Assembly (NCBI GenBank): GCA_963668435.2
Contig: CAXXSC010000008.1
Coordinates: 1,611,482-1,675,481 of the forward strand
DNA from: G963668435 sp963668435
Lineage (GTDB): Bacteria; Latescibacterota; Latescibacteria; Latescibacterales; Latescibacteraceae
Direction: 5' to 3'
Length of the DNA: 64,000 nucleotides
Below the pieces are notes generated by a model, which did no database searches, was not told the origin of the DNA, and worked only from the letters and a program-made list of their open reading frames with translations. The position numbers and the translations under genes are program-made. Below, piece by piece: positions 1 to 11,200 of this stretch. Positions within the stretch are counted from its first letter, which is position 1; each line of letters opens with the position of its first letter.

Positions 1-1612
1 GCACCGAGGATATGGTCACACCGGACAGGATGTTCCTGATAGCATTGATACCCATGCTGCGTTCAGCAAGATCACCCGCGAGGAAACGCCTGAAGAATGG
101 AATAGGCAGTTTCAGGAGACGGTCCCAGACAGCGGCCTGAAGCGACGAGTCCGATTTACCCTCGATCCTCAAGAGAGCGAACGATTTGGTTAACTCGAAA
201 ATGGCAATCGCGATAGTAGCCATCAGGAGCACGAAACCCATCTGGTAGAGTTGGTTCACCGCAACTTCAGGTATAACGTCATCGAAGAACACCCGGGTGA
301 TCACCGGTGTGAGTAATCCCAGGAGGGCGGCGATAATGCCCATGAAAAACACCATAGCGATATCACGGCCGTTACCACGGAAACCGAGCTTGATGAGATC
401 TTTCCAGTCAAGCTTGCGCTCGGGCAGCGGTGAATAGAACGAATAGGCGAAATGTTCGAGTTCCTCTGCAATGCTCTCATTAACAGGGCGACGGGAATTA
501 TCGGCCGGATCGACAATATCGTAACTTCTTGTCGAGGAGGGTAGAAGAGCGACCGGGGTGGCACCCTCATCTTTATACGCGAGAAGCGGGCCGCAGTCTT
601 TCTCCCAGAAACGCTCGCCGAGAACGACCTTGCGGTACCTGACACGGGAGGCCCTGACAATATCCTCGAGCGGATCGGTTTTGATTTCACGCTTCCTCTG
701 CATTTCGGGCATAGCCTCGAATGTTATCCCCTGCTTTCGACCGACCATACGGAGCGCGGCAAGAAGAGGATCGCTGGTGCTCTGAAGAAGGGCATCGCTT
801 TCACGAGTCAGAACCATGGCAAGATTAGTCATAGCCGTGCTCATAGTCTGTTGATCGTTCTCTGCACGTTTTATGACCTTGATCTTGTCTGACTGTTTCT
901 GAATCCTGAGCAGGTCCTCGATGAGGTATTGCACAACAGAGTGGAAACGTTCCAGCGACGACCACAACGCATCGAGCTGGATTATTTTAAGTGTGTGATA
1001 ATGCTCTATCGACACTTTTTCTGCCGCACTCAGCCACATGGCATCGGAAACGGGGAAATATGCGTCCGGAAAATCAATCTCCACATCCTCACGGCTGTTC
1101 AGAAGGCTTTTGCCCTCGTTATGCTTGATCCAGCCGATACCTTTTTCAGAGCGGTAGTCCTTGCCCTTGTCAAAGGAAAGCTCGCCGAATGTTTCGAGGT
1201 TGATACTGTTACGTGGCGGAAGTCCGGAGCGGAGACGCTCCCAGATCGAGTCGATCCACTGGTCGATCATCTCGTGCAGTTCGAGAAGGATCATGACGTC
1301 TTCCGCCATCTCCTTGAATTTCTCAATGGTCACCTGATAGAGCGAAGTATCGGTCGTGCCGCGGGCGACCAGGGAATGTGAACCGCTGTTGACTGTGCCG
1401 AAACCGAAGATCAGCGTTTCCGGCATCTGACGGAACATGAAAGTCAGCGCGCCAACCGGCTCATTGTCCTCGAGGCGAACGGAGAATATATCGACAAATC
1501 CGCTTTTTAACATCCAGACATAACGGTCGTCATTCAAAAGGAGCGGCTTGTTACCCTCGACACGGATAAGCACTCCGTTCTCCTCAAATGCCTGTTGAAT
1601 ACTATCGGCCAT
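1..1612 (-). CDS. NHLM-type peptide/bacteriocin export ABC transporter, partial
   Basis: The frame is open from an ATG at 1612 to the window edge, about 537 codons, so the C-terminal ATPase lies outside. The visible part is a long soluble N-terminal region without a C39 peptidase, then membrane segments from about residue 420 (GIIAALLGLLTPVITRVFF) and 452 (QMGFVLLMATIAIAIF). This matches the second, NHLM-type ABC subunit of NHLP-leader peptide export systems, which has a large N-terminal extension before the permease. It lies 17 bp downstream of the C39 ABC gene in a leftward three-gene operon. The product should act in the inner membrane. The family call rests on layout and neighbours, because the nucleotide-binding motifs are not in view. 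Confidence 0.75.
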   Translation of the reverse strand, partial: MADSIQQAFEENGVLIRVEGNKPLLLNDDRYVWMLKSGFVDIFSVRLEDNEPVGALTFMFRQMPETLIFGFGTVNSGSHSLVARGTTDTSLYQVTIEKFKEMAEDVMILLELHEMIDQWIDSIWERLRSGLPPRNSINLETFGELSFDKGKDYRSEKGIGWIKHNEGKSLLNSREDVEIDFPDAYFPVSDAMWLSAAEKVSIEHYHTLKIIQLDALWSSLERFHSVVQYLIEDLLRIQKQSDKIKVIKRAENDQQTMSTAMTNLAMVLTRESDALLQSTSDPLLAALRMVGRKQGITFEAMPEMQRKREIKTDPLEDIVRASRVRYRKVVLGERFWEKDCGPLLAYKDEGATPVALLPSSTRSYDIVDPADNSRRPVNESIAEELEHFAYSFYSPLPERKLDWKDLIKLGFRGNGRDIAMVFFMGIIAALLGLLTPVITRVFFDDVIPEVAVNQLYQMGFVLLMATIAIAIFELTKSFALLRIEGKSDSSLQAAVWDRLLKLPIPFFRRFLAGDLAERSMGINAIRNILSGVTISSV

Positions 1613-1629
1613 AGCGATCCCGAAAAAAA

Positions 1630-3813
1630 CTACATGGTTTTCACAAGATTGGCATAGAGCCCTTCTTGATCGATCAGTTCATCGTGTGTGCCGCGCTGGA
1701 CAATCTTGCCGTGATCAAGGACAATGATCTCGTCGCAGTCGCGTATCGTGCTCAGACGGTGTGCGATAATGACTGTCGTGCAGCCGCGCCGCCTGATTGT
1801 CTTGTCAATTTCAGCCTCGACTTTCGTATCGAGGGCGCTGGTGGCCTCGTCGAGCACGAGTAGTTTCGGATTGTTCGCAAGCGAGCGTGCAATCTCGAGG
1901 CGCTGTCGCTGTCCGCCGCTGAAATTGCCGCCATTCTCGTCAACCTTGCTTTCGTATCCGCCCGGACGGGCTGCAATGTCGTAATGAATGCAGGCGTCAC
2001 GCGCGGCCTGAATCACCTGCCCATCAGGTATTGTCTTGTCCCACATGGTGATGTTCTCGCGGACAGTCCCCTCGAAAAGGAATATCTCCTGGTCAACCGA
2101 GGCCAGCGAGTTGATGATAATCTCACGCGGATAGGTGGAAATCGGCTCACCATCAAGATACATGGTTCCGGACCAGGGACGGTAGAGACCGGTGATGATC
2201 TTGGCTACTGTCGACTTGCCCGAACCTGTGCCGCCGACAAGTGCTATCCTGTCGCCGGGACGGAGCTCGAGATTGAAATTCTCGATAAGCGGCGGTTCAA
2301 GGATGTTATAACCAAAACTTATGTCCTCGAGCTTGAGATAACCGTCGAGCTTGACTTTATCATAACCCTCCAGCCCCTGACCGTCATCTTCGTCAAGCTC
2401 GAAAATCTCGTCCGGCTCGTGCTTGAGAACATCGTCGAGTTTTTTCATGTTGCCCGTGGTTTCCTGAATACGGCTTCCGAGATTGACCATCTGGTCGACC
2501 GGTGCGATGAAACTGCGCATGAGGCTCTGGAACGCTATGAGCATACCCATGCTCATGTGCCCCTCCATCACCCTTAAGCCCCCCAGGGTCAGGATGACAA
2601 CATCGTTGAGCGAACGGAGAAAGGCAGGCATGGCCATGAGAAGGCGTGTCGTTGCGCCGATCTCCTGCTGAGCATTGAGTACCTTGGACTGGTAACCGGA
2701 CCAGTTGCCGAAAAATTCCGTTTCCGACCCGGTTGCCTTGAGTGTCTCTATCATCTGGAGACCGCTCATGGAAATACCGATGAGTTTGCCGTTTTCCTGC
2801 AGGAATTTCTGATTGAGATTGGTCCTGAGTGTCGATACGTATTTCAGCACGACAAGGTTCAACACGACAATAAAAACGCCAATGGAGGTCAGAAGCACAT
2901 CATACTGCAACATGAGAAATGCATAAAAAATGATCATTATCACGTTGATGATATTGGTGGCAAGTTCACCTGATAAAAGCTGGGCCACCTGGTCGTTGAG
3001 CTGAACACGGTTCGCGATTTCACCGGCGTTCCGCTGATAGAAGAAATCTATAGGCAGCCGGAACACATGCCGAAAAAATTTCGCCGATGATGCCAGCGCC
3101 AGTTTCGTCTCCATTCGCAGGAGATAGCGCTGCTGGAACCAGGTGAGAATACCCCTCAGTATAGCAGTTATACCCATCGCAACAAGAAGCGGCCGAATCC
3201 AGCCGTGCATATTGTTCACCAGGATATTATCAACGAATATCTTTGAGAAAATGGGGATAACAAGACCGGGAACAACAAGGAAAAGCCCGGCGAGCACTGC
3301 AAATATAAGGGCAGTCCTGACACCTTTGAGACGAGAGGCCAGCGCGGGAACGATGGAGCTTTTCTCACCGCCTTTTTCAAAGTCGGGGCCGGGAGAAAAT
3401 GTCAGGATGATACCGGTGAAAGCCTGGTCAAACTCTTCCTTTGAAACGACTTTCGGGCCGGTGGCGGGATCGTTAAGATAGACCTTGTCGCCGACAACAC
3501 CCTTGAGGACAACAAAGTGATTGAAATTCCAGAAAATAATCTGCGGAAGCGGGAAGTTATGCACCCTGTCCGGCTCACCGGAATAGCCTTTCGCGGTGAA
3601 ACCGAATTTCCTGGCAGCCTTGAGCATGTTGCTCGCCTTGCTGCCGTCACGGCTGACACCGCATTCAATTCGCAGCTGTTCGAGGGGCATGAATTTGCCG
3701 TAATGGGCAAATATCATTCCCAGGGATGCGGCACCGCACTCAACAGCCTCCATCTGGAGTATGGAGGGGACTTTGACTTTTTTATTGAGCCATCGCTCAG
3801 GATTGTCAAGCAT
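1630..3813 (-). CDS. NHLP-type peptide exporter: C39 peptidase, permease and ATPase fusion
   Basis: 727 residues. An N-terminal C39 cysteine peptidase domain has its catalytic Cys at residue 26 in ECGAASL and a His near residue 102 in NHFVVLKG. A six-helix permease (about 165-445) and a nucleotide-binding domain follow, with Walker A GGTGSGKST, signature FSGGQRQRLEIA and Walker B LLVLDEATSALD. Such proteins cleave a double-glycine leader and export the mature peptide. The length and the HlyD and second ABC partners fit the NHLP bacteriocin export family. The ATG is 4 bp after the HlyD gene, so translation is probably coupled. No substrate peptide is recognisable nearby. Confidence 0.9.
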   Translation of the reverse strand: MLDNPERWLNKKVKVPSILQMEAVECGAASLGMIFAHYGKFMPLEQLRIECGVSRDGSKASNMLKAARKFGFTAKGYSGEPDRVHNFPLPQIIFWNFNHFVVLKGVVGDKVYLNDPATGPKVVSKEEFDQAFTGIILTFSPGPDFEKGGEKSSIVPALASRLKGVRTALIFAVLAGLFLVVPGLVIPIFSKIFVDNILVNNMHGWIRPLLVAMGITAILRGILTWFQQRYLLRMETKLALASSAKFFRHVFRLPIDFFYQRNAGEIANRVQLNDQVAQLLSGELATNIINVIMIIFYAFLMLQYDVLLTSIGVFIVVLNLVVLKYVSTLRTNLNQKFLQENGKLIGISMSGLQMIETLKATGSETEFFGNWSGYQSKVLNAQQEIGATTRLLMAMPAFLRSLNDVVILTLGGLRVMEGHMSMGMLIAFQSLMRSFIAPVDQMVNLGSRIQETTGNMKKLDDVLKHEPDEIFELDEDDGQGLEGYDKVKLDGYLKLEDISFGYNILEPPLIENFNLELRPGDRIALVGGTGSGKSTVAKIITGLYRPWSGTMYLDGEPISTYPREIIINSLASVDQEIFLFEGTVRENITMWDKTIPDGQVIQAARDACIHYDIAARPGGYESKVDENGGNFSGGQRQRLEIARSLANNPKLLVLDEATSALDTKVEAEIDKTIRRRGCTTVIIAHRLSTIRDCDEIIVLDHGKIVQRGTHDELIDQEGLYANLVKTM

Positions 3814-3816
3814 ATA

Positions 3817-5100
3817 TCAACTCTTATTGCGGCTTCCGCCAATACCAAGTATGAACTTCTTCAGAATCGGTATCACAAGTGTTATTGGGCGCTGTTGTGT
3901 CACTGTTATCGTAGCGAAACAAAAAGTTCCCGACTGAATCTGCAACGGCGGACCTTTCGGAGAGGACCACTTATACCCGCTGACTGTTGTGGCATCGGGA
4001 ATCAGGGCGGCCGTAATCTTTATGGGCGGCCCCTCGCTTGACAGCATCCGGACAAGCGTATCGTTCTGAAGGGTAAGCATCATACCCTCGCTTGTGGACG
4101 GGTACTCGTTAACATCAACGACAATGCCCTCCATGAAACCGAACTCCTCCTGCTTGACAAAACTGGGAGCGATATTGATTTTCATGCCGGACTTAACTTT
4201 TTTCGCATCGAAAGGCGGCGAGTAGATAACACCCTGAAGTTCGTTCATATTCTCGCCGAGAAGCTCGATCACCATAACCGGAGCACCGGCTCCAATCAGG
4301 TCACCGGTATCGGCGATAAGTTCGATCACACGCCCGGAATAGGGTGCAATGATTTTTGAATTCCGTTCGAGACTGCTTTCCAGTATATCTATGTTGATTT
4401 TCTGGCGTTCGATTTTTGCCGACTCGGCCATGACCTGGGATTTATTTTCCGTCTCGAGACGGATCAGGTCCCCGTCAAGCTGCTTGAGAGAGTTTTTCTT
4501 GCTCTCGGCTGTCAACTTCATTTTGTCGATATCATACTGGAGTGACAGGATCTCGTTCTGGGTAACAAGGCCGCGGTCATACAACTCACGCCGTTTGGCC
4601 AGAGTCAGTTCGAGGTTCTCCACATTGTCATTCAACGTATCGATCTCCAGCTGAAGATTCTCTTTCTGCTGAATGATGTACTGACGCCTGAGGCCGACTC
4701 CCTCCTCCTGGCTGGATATGGTCGAGTCGAAAATATCCTGCGAATTCTCCATCTGGAAGCGCGCGTCGGCAATTTTATCGATGAGATCAGGCTGTTCGAT
4801 ACGGGCCACCACCTGTCCGCTCTGGATGATATCGCCGACTTTCACATTCACCGCTATAACACGACCACCCGAGAGGCTTTCCAGCCGGAATACACCACCA
4901 CTCCTCATCAGAATACCCTGTCCATTCACCTTGGTCGGGATACTTCCCATAAAACCGTAGAGGATAGCCGCACAGAGAAGACCGAAAAGAGCGATAAGCG
5001 CCACCCATCCTTTGGGCGAGGTAACCACCAGCAGGGTATCGAGCTGCTCTGGTGAGGATAGCCGCTCAAGCGCCACTTTCCTGAAAATTTCTTTTTTCAT
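3817..5100 (-). CDS. HlyD-family periplasmic adaptor of the NHLP export system
   Basis: 427 residues. It has one N-terminal membrane segment (VALIALFGLLCAAILYGF), a split biotinyl-lipoyl-like domain (GGRVIAVNVKVGDIIQSGQVV and IIAPYSGRVIELIADTGDLI), a long alpha-helical hairpin at about 105-235, and a C-terminal beta-barrel part. Membrane-fusion proteins of this kind link the ABC exporter to an outer-membrane channel. It is the first gene of the leftward operon. Its start is close to a roughly 600-bp intergenic space likely to hold the promoter. No outer-membrane TolC partner lies in the window. Confidence 0.88.
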   Translation of the reverse strand: MKKEIFRKVALERLSSPEQLDTLLVVTSPKGWVALIALFGLLCAAILYGFMGSIPTKVNGQGILMRSGGVFRLESLSGGRVIAVNVKVGDIIQSGQVVARIEQPDLIDKIADARFQMENSQDIFDSTISSQEEGVGLRRQYIIQQKENLQLEIDTLNDNVENLELTLAKRRELYDRGLVTQNEILSLQYDIDKMKLTAESKKNSLKQLDGDLIRLETENKSQVMAESAKIERQKINIDILESSLERNSKIIAPYSGRVIELIADTGDLIGAGAPVMVIELLGENMNELQGVIYSPPFDAKKVKSGMKINIAPSFVKQEEFGFMEGIVVDVNEYPSTSEGMMLTLQNDTLVRMLSSEGPPIKITAALIPDATTVSGYKWSSPKGPPLQIQSGTFCFATITVTQQRPITLVIPILKKFILGIGGSRNKS

Positions 5101-5710
5101 CCTGATAAACTCTGGTTAAGATGTATCATTTCGCTTTATTAATACTGGTTTCTTCCGTGAATATAGCCTGAAACAGTCCGTATTCATTATTTCAATGGGC
5201 ACTAGTCCCGACAGAACAATCCACCAATCTGAGAGGGTATATCTAATCAATGTATGTTTCATAATATTATTGCACTTTAGAGGCGCTAAAACAAGTATTT
5301 TTCAAAGAATCATCCCAGGGCAGCGCTCCGAGGCATCAAAATCCGTCCCCAAACTAATTATCCTTCCTATTTCGCCGCACAATGCTGCGCTTCGTATCCT
5401 CCGGGGTGCAAATACTATCCTGTGCCATATTCTTAAATAAAAGCATCCGCCGATGCCTGCCTTATTTTAGGGAAGGATGTCACGGAGTGACAGGATAGTA
5501 TCCAGAAAAACAAACTATACCCCGGAGTAAACTCCGAGGAATTCTCTTGATTAAAATCGAGCTGGTATCATAACCGGTCTCTTGTATTCTGTGTTGTGGA
5601 CAGAATCACGGATATATCCCCAAAAAGCCGAATTCGATTCAGTATCGAATAATATTTTCAGTACATGCCGCCTCCGTTTTCAGTAGAAAAGCCTTGTATC
5701 AAACAGCCAA
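5101..5710. other. Intergenic region between divergent operons
   Basis: I see no convincing gene here. The short rightward frame at 5195-5440 has no ribosome binding site or recognisable content. The region should contain the promoters of the leftward export operon and the rightward chemoreceptor. Its right half holds the nested inverted repeats described separately. Confidence 0.6.
5399..5527. repeat. Nested inverted repeats, possible MITE-like or structured element
   Basis: An outer pair CTCCGGGG (5399-5406) and CCCCGGAG (5520-5527) encloses an inner pair ATACTATCCTGT (5412-5423) and ACAGGATAGTAT (5490-5501). Between them are two small hairpins, GCATC-cgcc-GATGC and TGTCA-cggag-TGACA. Arms and order are symmetric, which suggests a small mobile palindromic element or a structured RNA. 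No poly-T tract follows, so it is not an ordinary terminator. Confidence 0.5.
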
Positions 5711-7987
5711 ATGGATTACAATTCAGCTTGCATGTGCGATACTGACGCATCGGCATCCATTACAGTATTGCATAATCAGAGCGTCATTGATCAATCCATG
5801 AGGTATTCTGTGCGTTTCCGGGACTGGCCCATCGGCAAAAAAATTACTGTCATTATTACGCTGTGCCTGCTTGTGGCATTCATATTCCTGACACTCGTTG
5901 TCGGCTATGTCACCGGGAAAAACGCTGTCTCGTCCTCCATGCAGTATGTCCATGAGATTACAGAGCACATCGCTGTAGATATCGATAAGCTGCTATCCAA
6001 CCACCTCATGATCGTTGAATCGACAGCGAACACCCTCACTGTCGAGATGACCTACAACAAAAACAAAATCATCGAGCTGCTGAAAAAACAGTTTGATACA
6101 AGCGACTGGATTGTCGCCACCTTTGCCGGATACGAGCCTGACGCTTTCGACGGCGAGGGCGAGAAATTTACCTACAATAATGATGAGATGGTGGCTTTCG
6201 TCAACGAGGGAATATCGATCGACACCGGAAAACTTGGGGCAGAGGCGCTAAAGCTGTACAAGAAATTCAGTACGCTTCCGCCGGAAACAATCCGCCACGA
6301 TCCGGACTACGGTTTCCTGTTCAGCCACGGTGAAAACGGCCAGTTCCTTCCCTTTGTCACCGGAAATCGCGACAGCACACTGATTCAGCATCTCTATAAC
6401 ATCGACATTTATGATTTTTATCAGGCACCGAAACGGATTAATGGCTCCGTGATCGTCCCGCCCTGGACATTCAACGATGCCCGGTTCCTGACCATCTGCA
6501 CCTCGATCAAGTGGCCGGACGGCACATTCAGGGGTGTTGCCGGTCTCAATATCGATGTTGGTGAGTTCCTCCAGCGTTTCAATGATATGCATATCTATGA
6601 GGGCGGCTATGTTTTCATTATCTATAAGAACGGTATGCTGATCACCTATCCCGAGGAAGATATCACTTTCACGACTAACATTCGGGATATCCGTGACCAA
6701 TTCGGCGATCTCAATGTCGACAAGCTCATCGGCGACATCAGCATGAAATATTCCGGAGTCCAGCAGGGAACCGATCCCATTACCGGCAAAGACGCCCGTT
6801 TTGTTTACCAACCGCTGGAAATCGGCGAATGGGGTGTTGTGGTAGTAGTGCCGGATGAGGATATTTTCAGGTCGAAAAAACACCTTCTCTCGATAATACT
6901 CCTGGTCCTGTTTGTCACTGTGGTGTTCATCTCAACGGTATCCATTGTGTTCGTTCACCGAATCGTCGATCCGATCGGCGATATCATGCAGGCCCTCAAT
7001 ACGGTCACGGACGGTAATTTTTCCCATAAGCTCGCGATCCACTCCAAGGACGAGATCGGCCAAATGGGTGACGCTATCAATGCCATGTCAGACAGCCTTC
7101 ACACCAAGGCCACCCATGCAAGCAGGATAGCAGAAGGAGATATTTCCGAGAACATAACGCTTGTCTCGAAAGTCGACAAACTGGGTCTGGCGCTGCAGGG
7201 CATGACCTCGAAACTGAATGAGCTCCTGTCACGCATTCACGAGGTTTCCGGCGAGGTGGAAACCGAATCGAGCGAGCTTGTCAAGGGCAGCGCACATCTG
7301 ACAGAGGGCGCGGTCCAGCAGGTAGAAAGCATCGCGGTGATCGCAAGCTCTATCTCCGAGATCAGCGCGCAGACAACCATGAACGCCGAACACGCCAACC
7401 GTGCCAACGAGGTCTCAAAAACGGTCAGCGAATCGGCTGATAACGGTGCCCATGACATCGAGAGCATGGTGAAAGCCATGGAATCGATCAAAAACGCCGG
7501 AGACAATATCAACGAGGTCCTCGCCCTTATCGAATACATCGCCAGCAAGACAAACCTTCTCGCGCTCAACGCTGAAATCGAGGCCGCGCATTCAGGCGAG
7601 GACGGCAAGGGATTCGCAGTAGTGGCAGGCGAGGTCAGAAACCTTGCCGACCGCACAGCCACAGCAGTCAGCCAGACAACCCGCCTTATTGAGGATATGC
7701 TGAAAAGCGTGGAACACGGCAACCTTATCGCACTTCAGACACAAAAATCCCTGACCGAAATCGTCGAGGGTGTCAACAGGGTAACACAACTCATGGAAGA
7801 GATTGCCGAAGCCTCCACCGAACAGGCTGACGCGCTTTCTCATGTCAACAAAAACCTCCATCAGATTGAGAATGTCACCAAGAACAACTCTGTCACCTCG
7901 GAGAACGCGACAAAAGCCGCCCGTCAGCTTTCACTCCAGGCTACGAACCTCCGCAAACTGGTCAGCCGCTTCAAGCTCAACCAGTAA
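5711..7987 (+). CDS. Methyl-accepting chemotaxis protein with dCache-like sensor
   Basis: 758 residues from the first ATG. A later ATG at 5798 (MRYSVRFRDW) would put the protein start just before the first membrane helix and is more typical; neither has a clear ribosome site. Order: membrane helix about 42-66, a roughly 330-residue periplasmic region resembling double-Cache ligand-binding domains, a second helix (LLSIILLVLFVTVVFISTVS), HAMP, then the signalling hairpin with the tip SKTNLLALNAEIEAAHSGED and GFAVVAGEVRNLAD. It should signal to CheW/CheA. There is no C-terminal CheR-tethering pentapeptide. No other chemotaxis gene is adjacent, so the ligand is unknown. Confidence 0.93.
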   Translation: MDYNSACMCDTDASASITVLHNQSVIDQSMRYSVRFRDWPIGKKITVIITLCLLVAFIFLTLVVGYVTGKNAVSSSMQYVHEITEHIAVDIDKLLSNHLMIVESTANTLTVEMTYNKNKIIELLKKQFDTSDWIVATFAGYEPDAFDGEGEKFTYNNDEMVAFVNEGISIDTGKLGAEALKLYKKFSTLPPETIRHDPDYGFLFSHGENGQFLPFVTGNRDSTLIQHLYNIDIYDFYQAPKRINGSVIVPPWTFNDARFLTICTSIKWPDGTFRGVAGLNIDVGEFLQRFNDMHIYEGGYVFIIYKNGMLITYPEEDITFTTNIRDIRDQFGDLNVDKLIGDISMKYSGVQQGTDPITGKDARFVYQPLEIGEWGVVVVVPDEDIFRSKKHLLSIILLVLFVTVVFISTVSIVFVHRIVDPIGDIMQALNTVTDGNFSHKLAIHSKDEIGQMGDAINAMSDSLHTKATHASRIAEGDISENITLVSKVDKLGLALQGMTSKLNELLSRIHEVSGEVETESSELVKGSAHLTEGAVQQVESIAVIASSISEISAQTTMNAEHANRANEVSKTVSESADNGAHDIESMVKAMESIKNAGDNINEVLALIEYIASKTNLLALNAEIEAAHSGEDGKGFAVVAGEVRNLADRTATAVSQTTRLIEDMLKSVEHGNLIALQTQKSLTEIVEGVNRVTQLMEEIAEASTEQADALSHVNKNLHQIENVTKNNSVTSENATKAARQLSLQATNLRKLVSRFKLNQ

Positions 7988-8168
7988 AACTCGTTGTCAT
8001 TCATCTAAAACTATCCAAATCCTGCATTGAACTAGCGCAATGGCCACATCTGCGCCAGCCATTCCCACACTCGGAAAAAGCTGGATTGTACAGCAGAAAA
8101 CTTCGGCGCAAGGTGAAAACAACGGATGTATCCCCGTCGAAGTCCTCACAAGATTCCGAAAGCCGCAC

Positions 8169-8199
8169 AAAAAAAAGGAGGCATCCATTGGACACCTCC
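8169..8199 (-). terminator. Rho-independent terminator of the repeat-protein gene
   Basis: Read leftward, a 10-bp stem (GGAGGTGTCC with GGATGCCTCC, two wobble pairs, 3-nt loop) is followed by eight T residues. It lies about 50 bp past the stop at 8250. Confidence 0.75.
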
Positions 8200-8249
8200 A
8201 CCTGCCATAATCAGCAACGATAACTACGGCATATTTCATAAAGAAACAG

Positions 8250-11200
8250 CTATTTAAGCAACGTCATCTTTTTCATCAGGCGTGTTCCCGCCGATTCGAG
8301 TACACAGAAATAAACACCGGCGGCCTCCGTATCCGGTGACCAGATTGCCTGATGCGCGCCCTCGCCGACAGTACCGTCTATAAGCGTTTCAACAAGCTGG
8401 CCGGAAACCGAATAGACACTGAGTTTCACATGACCGCTTTCCGGGAGATAATACCTGATCTCAGTCGTGGGATTGAATGGATTGGGGTAATTCCCCGTGA
8501 GAGCGATCTCCTCGGGAGCAAGCTCGGGCTCTTCCACGGCAAGCATGACTGAGGACGGTGCAAATCCGCTCGTTCTGCCGTCCTTTGCCACTGCCTGCAC
8601 CCAATAGTAATAATCGCTGACATCCATATCGGCAGTCATATCGAGGATCATGCAAGTTTCTGGCATAGAAACTGTTCCGACCAAAACGGCACTCATCCGG
8701 CCCTCGCTGTCTGTGTTGATATCGCTCACTTTTAAAGAATTGAATGCAAGCGTGAACTCCAGATTCTGCGAACGATAGATGTCGAATTGGCAAATCTTAT
8801 CGCTGGCGGGATAAGGTGCCCACGAAACGATGACAGCACCACCATCATCCCAGCCCATACGCTTGGCGGAAACACCTGTCACTTCCGGGAGCGGCTCGGG
8901 CGGCAACTGAACATCCAGCTGCGGAGCTGGTCCAGCATCATTGACAAGCACGTTGAACACCTGGCAATCCCTGTAGCTGTCCTTTGTCACTGTGACTGTG
9001 TAGTTACTTGCCGCAGGAGGATCGTTCACCGAGAAAATACCGTTCTCTGCCACCGCGCTGTATCCGCCCGGCTCGACAGTGACCAGTGCTCCGTCTATTT
9101 TGGTGCCCGTTTCACTATCCCTGACAGTGCCCTGAATAGCCAACGGCGCTTCGCCCTGACCGACAAAAATGACCGGATCGCTCGTGGCGCCATCATCCAC
9201 AGTCAGCCAAACCGGCGCAGTTTCTTCATCGCCATTCGAGGCAACGATCGAATAATCGCCGACAGGGACATCCGTAAATATGAACGCTCCATCGGCATCG
9301 CTTTGCGTGGTCTCACCGTTACTCAACGCAACATTCCAACCGTTGACAGGAGCGTCATCGGCACTCCAGAGAATACCGGAGACATTGCCGCCGCCATCTG
9401 CCGGCGATATCTCCAGACGATTGTAAAATGTCTGTGAATCGCTGAATGTCACAAGTTCCTGCGTTTCTCTATAACCATCGGCTGATACGGTCAGCACATA
9501 AGTGCCTGGCGGGTTATTGATCAGGAAATTGCCATCGCCATCTGTCTGCCCCACGGAATCGCCGTTCAGGAAAAGGTCCGCCCCGTCAACCGGCTGGCCA
9601 TTGCTATCTACCAGTTTGCCACTGATGTAGGCGTCACCTGTGCTTTTCGGTTCCAGCTGCACAGAAACCGTATTCGTGGTATTATCGGAGACAAAGCCAG
9701 TCAGCGCCGCCCCAGGATTGTAATCAGGTGCATTGATATTGATGATAAAGCGTTTTCCGGCAAGAAGATCGGGCAGATTGAAAGTACCGTCATCGCCGGT
9801 GATTGTGCGGTATCCGCCAGGCTCAACATTGACCTGTGCATCAGGAACAGGATTGCCGTAGATATTGACAACTGTCCCTTTCACATCAATTTCACGGGAT
9901 GTGTATAAAGTAACGTTTTTCGTTTCAGCACCTTCAACTGTCGTACTGGCCTCAACAGTCTTGTAACCGTCTTTCACCGCGGTCAGAGTATAGGTGCCCG
10001 GCTCAACATCGTTGAACCAAACTTCACCGTATGGATTCGTGACTGCGCTAAGCCCGCCTGGCGAAAGTGTCACGGTCACGCCCTCAAGACGGGACTCATC
10101 TTCATTGATATCTGACACCTTGACCAAAATTGCTCCGGTCGAGCGAACAAGAGTGACTGTTTTTTCCAAATCCTCCGATCCACTGATCGTGACTGTCTCG
10201 GAGTGATCCTCATAGCCATCCTTGCTGACATGAAGCTCATATTCACCGGATTCATTGTCCTCGAACAGAAAATTGCCATCGGAGCCCGTTTCGACACTGT
10301 TATCCTCACCGAATGAAACAATCGCGCCCTCGACAGCATCACCATCGGTATTTTCAACCTTGCCGCTGAGATTTGCTACCGCTGAGCTGTATATTTTCAA
10401 TTGCGTCGTTTCGATGGCTCTCACCTCGGCACTCATTTCCACATCCTTGAAACCATCCCTGGCCACATGGACCGTATATGAGCCGGGCGGAAGGCTGTCG
10501 AACGTAAAATGCCCTTGACTTGTCGAAACAGTAGTTTGGCCTCCAGGTGATAAGGTCACGGTTGCCCCCGGGATCCCAGTATCAGGAAAATCGCTATTAA
10601 ATATCCTGCCCCAAATTGTGCCGGTAGTCTGTTTCATCGGGACAGTTCGCACGTACTTCCCGCCGTCATCCACTTTTATTGTATCATTATGTGCTTCAAA
10701 GCCTTTCGCCCACACGCTGAACACAAAATCTCCGGGGCTGACATCTTCGAACTGGACATTTCCGTCCTCGGCTGTCGTTAGCGGCGGTTCATCACCAGCC
10801 CGAACCTCCGCGCCGGCAATAGGGGCCTCGTCCTTTTCATCGATGACTGTAATTGTAACTTGAGCACCCGGGGATGCCTTTTCGAGCTCGAAATTCTGGT
10901 TGTTCGTCTCGTCGGGAAGGACCTCAAGGGAAGTGACCTTCTCTATTTCTGTCCCCCCCTGTTCAACAGTAATTGTATAATAATCTCCGGGAGTGAGACC
11001 GGCAAAACTGTATTGGCCGTTCTCATCAGTCTCAGTGACGGTAACCGCGCCTGTGCTGTTCTCCAAAGTTACTCTTGCACCTGGCGAGGGCTCTCCTAAA
11101 TGCTTGACACATCCAGCAACGGCCCCGGTGCCTTCCTGTGTTTTCGGTACAGTGAAAAGGTCATGATGTGAGGAATATCCCGCCTCGACTGTAATTCCCT

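Noticed and set aside
929..1381. A 150-codon rightward frame over the NHLM transporter gene
   Set aside because: The leftward transporter frame is continuous and better supported.
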